Source of the DNA: Streptomyces albus subsp. albus
Lineage (GTDB): Bacteria > Actinomycetota > Actinomycetes > Streptomycetales > Streptomycetaceae
Length of the DNA stretch: 64,000 nt
Assembly: GCF_000725885.1 (NCBI RefSeq)
Contig: NZ_JODR01000023.1
Location: 1-64,000 of the forward strand
Direction of reading: 5' to 3'
This document shows, one piece after another, positions 59,001 to 64,000 of the stretch; position 1 is the first letter of the stretch, and each line of letters starts with the position of its first letter. The position numbers were made by a program, and so were the translations under genes. A model generated the notes under the pieces. The model was given only the letters and a program-made list of their open reading frames with translations, did no database searches and was not told the DNA's origin.

Positions 59001-60900
59001 GAAGAAGGCCCAGAAGGGCAACGCGCCCACGCTGTTGTACGGCGAGCCGGACATGACCGTCCGGGTGGTGCGGGACATCTTCAACGAGGACTTCTCCAAG
59101 GTCATCGTCAGCGGTGACGAGGCGTGGGAGACCATCCACGGCTATGTCTCGCACGTGGCGCCCGATCTGAGCGACCGGCTCCAGAAGTGGACCTCGGACG
59201 TCGACGTCTTCGCCACGTACCGCATCGACGAGCAGCTCGCCAAGGCGCTGGACCGCAAGGTGTGGCTGCCCAGCGGCGGCTCGCTGGTGATCGACCGCAC
59301 CGAGGCGATGGTGGTCGTCGACGTCAACACCGGGAAGTTCACCGGCCAGGGCGGCAACCTGGAGGAGACGGTCACCAGGAACAACCTGGAGGCGGCCGAG
59401 GAGATCGTGCGCCAGCTTCGGCTGCGCGACCTGGGCGGCATCATCGTCATCGACTTCATCGACATGGTGCTGGAGTCCAACCGCGATCTGGTGCTGCGCC
59501 GGCTGCTGGAGTGCCTGGGCCGGGACCGTACGAAGCACCAGGTGGCGGAGGTCACCTCGCTGGGTCTGGTGCAGATGACCCGTAAGCGGGTCGGGCAGGG
59601 GCTGCTGGAGGCGTTCTCCGAGCAGTGCGTGCACTGCAACGGCCGTGGCGTGATCGTCCACCTGGACCAGGCCACCGCGCCCGCCGGCGGCGGCAAGAAG
59701 GGCAAGAAGGGCCGCGGCAAGGGCGAGACCAAGCCCGAGCCGAAGGCCGAGACCAAGCCCGAGGCCAAGGCGGAGGCGAAGGCCGAGCCCGGGACCGCGG
59801 GTGAGGAGAAGCCCGAGGGCGGCAAGGGCAGGGACAAGGGCAAGGGTGCCCGGCCGGGGCCGCAGGCCGCGGCCCAGCCGGTGCCCGAGCCGGAGCCGTC
59901 GCCCGCGACCGCGCCCGCCGCAGCCGCGGTGGAGCCCGCCGAGACGGCCGCCGCGGCAGCCGAGCTGACGGCGCCGCCTGCCGCGCCCGTGGAGTTCGTC
60001 CCGGACGAGGAGCTGTTCAACAGCGCCGCCGAGGCGGAGGCCGCCGCCACCGCGGCCCGCGGCCGGCTGCGCCGCCGGGGCAGCCGCAAGGCCAGTGCCC
60101 CCGCCGGCTCGCCGCGTGGGGCGGCGGGCGTACCCGCCGAGGTCGTCGAACCGGCCGCTCCGCAGGCCGCCGCTGCCGAGGAGCAGGCGGAGACCGCAGC
60201 CGGGGCGGCCACCGGTCCGGTGGCCGAGGCCGCCCCGGTGACGGGTGCCGCCGCCCAGCCCGCGGGGCAGCCCGAGCCCGCCGGGGAAGCCGCGGCGCAG
60301 GGGCCCAGGTCCCGGCGCCGGGCGACCCGGAAGGTGACGGCTCCGGCCGGATCGCCGCGGGCGGCCGACGACACCGCCGCGGTCCTGGTCGTCCCGGCCG
60401 ACGAGCAGGCAGCCGCACCGGCTCCCGCCGCCTCCGAACAGACCGGCGGGGAGGTCGTCACCGATGTGGCGCCGGTAAGGCCGCGCCGCCGGGTGACCCG
60501 CTCGGTCACCACGACGGCCCCCGCCTCGGACGCCGAGCAGGCCGCCGCCGCGGCGCCCGCTCCGGCACCGGTGCCCGAGCAGGAGCAGGAGCAGGCGGCT
60601 GCGCCGGCTCCCGAGGGCGAGGCCGAGGCCGCGGCACCGGCCAAGAAGACCGCCAAGAAGGCGGCCAAGGCCACGAAGTCGGCGAAGACCGCGAAGTCGG
60701 CGAAGACCGCCAAGTCGGCCACGAAGGCGACCGCCAAGAAGGCCGCGACGAAGACCGCCGCCAAGAAGACGACGGCCAAGAAGACGACGGCGAAGAAGGC
60801 GACCGCCAAGAAGGCCACGAAGAAGACCACGGCCAAGAAGACGGCAGCCGCCGAGCAGGAGGGTTCGTCGTCGGTGTCGGCACCGTCCGGCGACGAGTGA
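56092..60900 (+). CDS. rne: RNase E/G-family endoribonuclease with very long disordered arms
   Basis: This 1,602-aa protein has its catalytic core at about 785-1185. An S1 domain starts at MIVRQSGERTQIAVLEDDVL, the metal-binding acids are D1077 in VVDVNTG and D1121 in IVIDFIDM, and the zinc-link is C1179-V-H-C1182. The N-terminal 780 residues and C-terminal 420 are disordered, with about ten RTRRRATR-like motifs. The end is a Lys/Ala tail (AKKTTAKKTTAKKATAKKAT). It cleaves single-stranded RNA in decay and rRNA processing, and the arms probably bind RNA and partner enzymes. The ATG at 56092 follows GGGAGA. It looks longer than other streptomycete RNase E I recall. Confidence 0.93.
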   Translation: MLEPTESNEAETAIGGTAHPGGSAVESGTVAGGGDASAPQPAGDAPGTPSDTLPPRRRRRAASRPAGPPAAAGATAEETATVRDSAAGAPQPEPAGQDEAPGRATEAAADIAPAPAARTRRRATRKATAPAGSPPPAEPDSGPVSAEQTVPATPAPDAGEPAATTPSGDAAAEEPKPRTRRRATRKATAPAGSPAPAEPAEESSGSEGEAGEAGTAKTRTRRKAAPAAPAAEAATSEEGAATEEQPAPRARTRRRATRDTSAPAAEPAQDAEQPAAEAEAEESKPRTRRRATSRKSAEAAQETPSQPAEGQGAEQSAPAEAAAEAPSGGRTRRRATRAASAPAAEAEGAGEAAASATAEESEAPASEAPARTRRRATRKGAEDKSAGKPGKSTDEAAGTAAVAASGEQPEEQQGSTGKAAKGSKAAKAGKPGKAAESDQAAGETGAAEAEAAREEAAGQEQAPAGQRRRGGRPRVAKGFEAPPAPAKPAAGAAEPEEETPGGRRKRPMPPMAVFQAPVFAEPAFQTPQSAAAAAEAERRAEAEADEAEETEAEETTGSEGAEEETGGTSRRRRRRRAEPAEQAPARDEREDETAQETGTDEGADTEGAETEGEEAHAGDRPARRRRRGGRRRRRGELAEQAEQEEQTGAEERESRSEEADEQAGGEEPEAAGAGGDEGETGAAGAPSTSSSRRRRRRRRRSGDAEAATTSETVTSDDPERTVVKVREPRKKKDEPTDEVQAIKGSTRLEAKKQRRREGREQGRRRVPIITEAEFLARREAVKREMIVRQSGERTQIAVLEDDVLVEHFVNKEQSTSYVGNVYLGKVQNVLPSMEAAFVDIGKGRNAVLYAGEVNFEALGMAGGPRRIETALKSGQPVLVQVTKDPIGHKGARLTSQVSLPGRYLVYVPEGSMTGISRKLPDTERSRLKQILKRVVPEDAGVIVRTAAEGASEDELRRDVERLQAQWEDIQKKAQKGNAPTLLYGEPDMTVRVVRDIFNEDFSKVIVSGDEAWETIHGYVSHVAPDLSDRLQKWTSDVDVFATYRIDEQLAKALDRKVWLPSGGSLVIDRTEAMVVVDVNTGKFTGQGGNLEETVTRNNLEAAEEIVRQLRLRDLGGIIVIDFIDMVLESNRDLVLRRLLECLGRDRTKHQVAEVTSLGLVQMTRKRVGQGLLEAFSEQCVHCNGRGVIVHLDQATAPAGGGKKGKKGRGKGETKPEPKAETKPEAKAEAKAEPGTAGEEKPEGGKGRDKGKGARPGPQAAAQPVPEPEPSPATAPAAAAVEPAETAAAAAELTAPPAAPVEFVPDEELFNSAAEAEAAATAARGRLRRRGSRKASAPAGSPRGAAGVPAEVVEPAAPQAAAAEEQAETAAGAATGPVAEAAPVTGAAAQPAGQPEPAGEAAAQGPRSRRRATRKVTAPAGSPRAADDTAAVLVVPADEQAAAPAPAASEQTGGEVVTDVAPVRPRRRVTRSVTTTAPASDAEQAAAAAPAPAPVPEQEQEQAAAPAPEGEAEAAAPAKKTAKKAAKATKSAKTAKSAKTAKSATKATAKKAATKTAAKKTTAKKTTAKKATAKKATKKTTAKKTAAAEQEGSSSVSAPSGDE

Positions 60901-60907
60901 CCCGGCG

Positions 60908-60943
60908 CGTGTCCGGGGGCGGCCCGTTCCGCCCCCGGACACG
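60908..60943 (+). terminator. Hairpin terminator after rne
   Basis: A perfect 15-bp stem (CGTGTCCGGGGGCGG and its complement) with a 6-nt loop begins 8 nt after the rne stop. Its right arm runs into the 20-bp tandem repeats. Confidence 0.75.
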
Positions 60944-61033
60944 GCCCGGCCCCGGTACGCCCGGCCCGGCCCCGGTACGCCCGGCCCGGCCCCGGTACGC
61001 CCGGCCCGGCCCCGGTACGCCCGGCCCGGCCCC
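60941..61033. repeat. 20-bp tandem repeats between rne and rplU
   Basis: The unit ccggcccggccccggtacgc occurs four times in full (from 60941, 60961, 60981 and 61001; the first copy has one changed base), then as a 13-bp partial copy. The three inner copies are identical. No protein is encoded with confidence. Copy number is likely to vary between strains. Confidence 0.95.
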
Positions 61034-61227
61034 CGGGCAGGCCACAGGGCCGGATGGGGTAACCTAGAGCGTCGGCGTGCCGTATGCAGGGCAGGCCGCT
61101 CCTGAGCAACTACCTCCCGCTCCGGTGGGAGAGGCCGTCCAGTCCTCATGGATCAGGTCCGCGCCTCGCGCGGACGGTGGGCGGCTGGCGTCAGGGGCTC
61201 CGTTTTCCGAGCGAGAGAGAGTTCCGC
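61034..61227 (+). promoter_or_regulatory. Promoter and 5' leader of rplU-rpmA
   Basis: A TAACCT hexamer at 61060-61065 is a plausible -10 and would give a leader of about 155 nt. The leader contains pairing segments such as CTCCCGCTCCGGTGGGAG (around 61115-61133) and CGCGCCTCGCGCG (around 61160-61173). A leader structure that senses L21, as in other bacteria, is possible but not shown. GAGAGAG precedes the rplU start. Confidence 0.45.
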
Positions 61228-61551
61228 GTGTACGCGATCGTGCGCACCGGCGGACGCCAGCAGAAGGTCTCTGTGGGCGACGTCATCGAGGTTGACCGTA
61301 TTTCTGACAGCAAGGTCGGCGACACCGTCGAGCTCTCGACCCTGCTCGTCGTCGACGGTGACGCGGTCACCAGCGACCCGTGGGTCCTGGCGGGCGTGAA
61401 GGTCCAGGCCGAGGTGGTGGACCACCACAAGGGCGACAAGATCCGGATCCAGAAGTACAAGAACAAGACCGGGTACAAGAAGCGCATCGGCCACCGCCAG
61501 CTGCACACCGCGCTGAAGGTCACCGACATCCCCGCCCCGGCCAAGAAGTAA
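61228..61551 (+). CDS. rplU: 50S ribosomal protein L21
   Basis: This 107-aa protein starts [20 protein letters not shown] from GTG at 61228, with a GAGAGAG ribosome site. [18 protein letters not shown] is the L21 C-terminal signature. It binds 23S rRNA in the large subunit. It is followed 13 nt later by rpmA in the universal order rplU-rpmA-obgE. Confidence 0.97.
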   Translation: MYAIVRTGGRQQKVSVGDVIEVDRISDSKVGDTVELSTLLVVDGDAVTSDPWVLAGVKVQAEVVDHHKGDKIRIQKYKNKTGYKKRIGHRQLHTALKVTDIPAPAKK

Positions 61552-61564
61552 GGACTGAGGAGAG

Positions 61565-61822
61565 ATGGCACACAAGAAGGGCGCATCGTCCACCCGGAAC
61601 GGTCGCGACTCCAACCCGCAGTACCTGGGCGTGAAGCGCTTCGGCGGTCAGCTCGTCAACGCGGGTGAGATCCTGGTCCGCCAGCGCGGCACCCACTTCC
61701 ACCCGGGCAAGGGCGTCGGCCGCGGCGGCGACGACACCCTGTTCGCGCTGGACGCCGGTGCGGTGCAGTTCGGCACCCACCGTGGCCGCAAGGTCGTGAA
61801 CATCGTTCCGGCTGCTCAGTAA
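61565..61822 (+). CDS. rpmA: 50S ribosomal protein L27
   Basis: This 85-aa protein starts [20 protein letters not shown], so it has the non-processed N-terminus that reaches the peptidyl-transferase centre. [20 protein letters not shown] is the family signature. GAGGAGAG lies before the ATG. It is cotranscribed with rplU. Confidence 0.97.
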   Translation: MAHKKGASSTRNGRDSNPQYLGVKRFGGQLVNAGEILVRQRGTHFHPGKGVGRGGDDTLFALDAGAVQFGTHRGRKVVNIVPAAQ

Positions 61823-61850
61823 GCAGCGGGACGGCACACTCACTCACTCC

Positions 61851-61914
61851 GAGGGCGGACCTCCTCTTCCGTACGTACGCGGTCGCGTGACGTACGGGAA
61901 GCGGGTCCGCCCTC
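61851..61914 (+). terminator. Large hairpin between rpmA and obgE
   Basis: An 11-bp perfect outer stem (GAGGGCGGACC and its complement) encloses a second pairing CTTCCGTACG/CGTACGGGA. It may end or weaken rpmA transcription ahead of obgE. Confidence 0.6.
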
Positions 61915-61980
61915 GGTGCGTTCGAATGACAGACAGCACCATCACCACGTTCGCCACAGCACGCCGGGAGGCACACCCCT

Positions 61981-63429
61981 ATGACCACCTTCGTGGACCG
62001 CGTCGAGCTGCACGTCGCCGCGGGTAACGGTGGGCACGGCTGCGCCTCCGTGCACCGGGAGAAGTTCAAGCCGCTCGGCGGACCCGACGGCGGCAACGGC
62101 GGGCGCGGCGGCGATGTCGTCTTCGTCGTCGACCCGGATGTGACCACGCTCCTCGACTACCACCACAGCCCGCACCGCAAGGCCACCAACGGCCGTCCCG
62201 GCGAGGGCGGCCACCGCTCCGGGCAGGACGGCAAGGACCTGGTGCTGCCGGTCCCGGACGGCACCGTCGTGCTCGACCGGAACGGGGAGGTGCTGGCCGA
62301 CATGGTCGGCGCCGGCACCACCTTCATCGCCGGCCGCGGCGGCCGGGGCGGCCTCGGCAACGCCGCGCTGGCCTCCGCCCGCCGCAAGGCGCCCGGCTTC
62401 GCGCTGCTGGGCGAGCCCGGCGAGGCCCGGGACGTGGTGCTGGAGCTCAAGACGGTCGCCGATGTGGCGCTCGTCGGCTACCCCAGCGCCGGCAAGTCCT
62501 CGTTGATCTCGGTGCTCTCCGCGGCCAAGCCGAAGATCGCCGACTACCCGTTCACCACCCTGGTGCCGAACCTGGGCGTCGTCACCGCCGGTGCCGGCGT
62601 CTACACCATCGCGGACGTACCCGGGCTGATCCCGGGCGCCAGTGAGGGCCGGGGGCTCGGGCTGGAGTTCCTGCGGCACGTCGAGCGGTGCTCCGTCCTC
62701 GTGCACGTACTGGACTGCGCCACCCTGGAGACCGACCGCGACCCGGTCAGCGACCTGGACGTCATCGAGGCGGAGCTGGCCCGCTACGGCGGTCTTGAGG
62801 ACCGTCCCCGGGTGGTCGTCCTCAACAAGACGGACATCCCCGAGGGCAAGGACCTGGCCGACATCATCCGGCCCGATCTGGAGGCACGCGGCCTGCCCGT
62901 CTTCGAGGTGTCCGCCGTCTCCCGGCAGGGCCTCAAGGAGCTGTCCTACGCCCTGGCGGGCCTCGTGGACGAGGCCCGCGCGGCCCGCCCAGTGGAGCAG
63001 GCCACCCGCGTCGTCATCCGGCCCAAGGCGGTGGACGACACCGGCTTCACGGTGACCCGCGTCGAGGAGGGCCTCTTCAGGGTTCGCGGCGAGAAGCCGG
63101 AGCGCTGGGTGCGGCAGACCGACTTCAACAACGACGAGGCCGTCGGCTACCTCGCCGACCGGCTCGCCCGTCTCGGGGTCGAGGACGAACTCCTCAAGGC
63201 CGGTGCCCGCGAGGGTGACGGCGTCGCCATCGGCGACGAGGAGAACGCCGTCGTCTTCGACTGGGAGCCCACCATGGTCAGCGGCGCCGAGATGCTCGGC
63301 CGCCGGGGCGAGGACCACCGGTTCGAGGCTCCCCGTCCCGCCGCCCAGCGCCGCCGCGACCGTGAGGCCGAACGCGCGGAGCGGGAGGCCATGGACGAGT
63401 ACCAGGGTTTCGACCCCTTCGAGGGCTGA
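61981..63429 (+). CDS. obgE: Obg-family GTPase
   Basis: This 482-aa protein has the Gly-rich Obg fold (residues 1-158, [19 protein letters not shown]), a GTPase domain with GYPSAGKSS (G1), DVPGL (G3) and NKTD (G4), and a C-terminal OCT domain. A charged C-terminal tail of about 50 residues is extra. Obg associates with the large ribosomal subunit, and in streptomycetes it also affects the onset of aerial growth. The ATG at 61981 is preceded by GGGAGG. A terminator with a T-run follows. Confidence 0.97.
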   Translation: MTTFVDRVELHVAAGNGGHGCASVHREKFKPLGGPDGGNGGRGGDVVFVVDPDVTTLLDYHHSPHRKATNGRPGEGGHRSGQDGKDLVLPVPDGTVVLDRNGEVLADMVGAGTTFIAGRGGRGGLGNAALASARRKAPGFALLGEPGEARDVVLELKTVADVALVGYPSAGKSSLISVLSAAKPKIADYPFTTLVPNLGVVTAGAGVYTIADVPGLIPGASEGRGLGLEFLRHVERCSVLVHVLDCATLETDRDPVSDLDVIEAELARYGGLEDRPRVVVLNKTDIPEGKDLADIIRPDLEARGLPVFEVSAVSRQGLKELSYALAGLVDEARAARPVEQATRVVIRPKAVDDTGFTVTRVEEGLFRVRGEKPERWVRQTDFNNDEAVGYLADRLARLGVEDELLKAGAREGDGVAIGDEENAVVFDWEPTMVSGAEMLGRRGEDHRFEAPRPAAQRRRDREAERAEREAMDEYQGFDPFEG

Positions 63430-63456
63430 CCGGGAACCGGCCCGGCGCACTCCGGA

Positions 63457-63486
63457 CCGGCCCGGCGGACTCCACCGCCGGGCCGG
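63457..63486 (+). terminator. Rho-independent terminator after obgE
   Basis: A perfect 12-bp stem (CCGGCCCGGCGG and its complement) with a 6-nt loop is followed by AACTTTTCC. Confidence 0.8.
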
Positions 63487-63562
63487 AACTTTTCCGGGGC
63501 CGTCTTCCGGGTCCGTCCTCCCGGGGCCCGTCCTCCCGGGGCGCGCTGCCCGTGTCCGGCCG

Positions 63563-64000
63563 TCAGTGCTCCGGCTGGGGACTGACCCCCTTGCAGCGGG
63601 GGGTGTCGTCGTGGACGCCGGGGACGGCCGAGGCCCGCAGCGCGCGGAAGCGCTGGAGGTAGGCGTCGTGGACGGCGGGCGAGTCCACCTTCAGCAGCGT
63701 CTCGTCGTTCTTGGTGAGGGCGGGGCCGGAGTAGTTGTGGCTGCCGGTCCACACCAGTGCGCGCCGGGCACCGGCGTAGCGGCCGGTGATCAGCAGGGTC
63801 TTGGAGTGCACGACCTGGCGCGAGGTGCCCGGGTCGCCGTCGTCGTCGTAGTGCAGGCACCGCACGGTGGGGCCGCCGGGCTGGTGCAGGGTCTCCCAGG
63901 TGCCCGGGGAGCCGGTGCTGTCCGCGCTGTCGGTCTCCGCGTAGACGATGTCCACCGCGCAGCCCTGCCGCTGGAGCGAGCGGAGCCGGTCGGCGACGGC
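63563..64000 (-). CDS. Phospholipase D-like domain protein, C-terminal part (truncated by window edge)
   Basis: The open frame enters from the right edge and covers the last 145 residues. It shows the PLD motif as VHSKTLLITG followed by TGSHNYSGPAL, which is the HxK half of HKD; the usual Asp position holds Thr. The fragment ends with ...VPGVHDDTPRCKGVSPQPEH. PLD-like proteins hydrolyse or transfer phosphodiester bonds; the substrate is unknown. The start lies outside the window. It converges on obgE. Confidence 0.8.
   Translation of the reverse strand, partial: AVADRLRSLQRQGCAVDIVYAETDSADSTGSPGTWETLHQPGGPTVRCLHYDDDGDPGTSRQVVHSKTLLITGRYAGARRALVWTGSHNYSGPALTKNDETLLKVDSPAVHDAYLQRFRALRASAVPGVHDDTPRCKGVSPQPEH

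Noticed and set aside
60640..60860. Separate histone H1-like gene at the end of rne
   Set aside because: The Lys/Ala-rich stretch is in frame with rne, with no start codon, ribosome site or promoter of its own.
55186..61149. A 1,987-codon open frame antisense to rne
   Set aside because: It mirrors the repetitive GC-rich rne coding sequence, has Leu/Gly/Arg-rich low-complexity translation and no domain. The plus-strand frame contains complete RNase E motifs.

Overview
The window is chromosomal DNA of a Streptomyces-type actinobacterium. The composition is very GC-rich, start codons are often GTG, many promoters place a TANNNT -10 element 6-8 nt before the start codon (leaderless genes), and the gene content is Streptomyces core: snpA/snpR, sodF, trigger factor, clpP1-clpP2-clpX, valS, folC, ndk, mreBCD-pbp2-rodA, a very large RNase E/G and rplU-rpmA-obgE. 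From memory, the order follows the S. coelicolor segment between pepN and obg, read in reverse; this could not be checked here.

Layout. 1-9000: the start of an unidentified gene divergent from a LysR regulator, then a peptidase block in which two M1 aminopeptidase N paralogues flank the secreted protease snapalysin and its LysR activator. 9000-24000: DsbA-like oxidoreductase, superoxide dismutase, two APC amino-acid permeases around bioY, rpiB, a Nei-type glycosylase, an Eis-type acetyltransferase, a membrane PP2C phosphatase, a two-gene ABC exporter and a membrane acyltransferase. 24500-29800: a small membrane protein, tRNA-Gly(TCC), tRNA-Pro(TGG), tig and the Clp protease genes. 29900-40600: two Pro/Gly/Tyr-rich membrane proteins, valS, an apparently accessory SDR-TetR operon and orphan solute-binding lipoprotein, then folC, a DUF4233 gene and ndk. 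40700-49400: the lateral-wall elongation cluster mreB-mreC-mreD-pbp2-rodA and a B12-binding radical SAM gene (TIGR03960-like). 49300-51960: a small integrative element. 52000-64000: secreted and VOC proteins, a tandem-repeat membrane protein, the TIGR03936/DUF2344 partner, rne, rplU, rpmA, obgE and the end of a PLD-like gene.

The most notable structure is the ~2.64-kb element inserted in the 3' end of the radical SAM gene. It carries a large serine integrase and a frame-disrupted cargo gene, and it is bounded by a 48-bp near-identical direct repeat. The element supplies its own version of the gene's last codons, so the host protein keeps an almost unchanged C-terminus, while the original 3' end lies stranded 2.6 kb downstream next to the native terminator. 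Other unusual points are a 56-bp tandem duplication that gives pbp2 a second ribosome-binding site and a 19-codon leader ORF, a probable CTG start in the DUF2344 gene, a long inverted repeat between clpP2 and clpX, a perfect TetR operator, and RNase E arms built from repeated Arg-rich motifs plus a histone-like tail.
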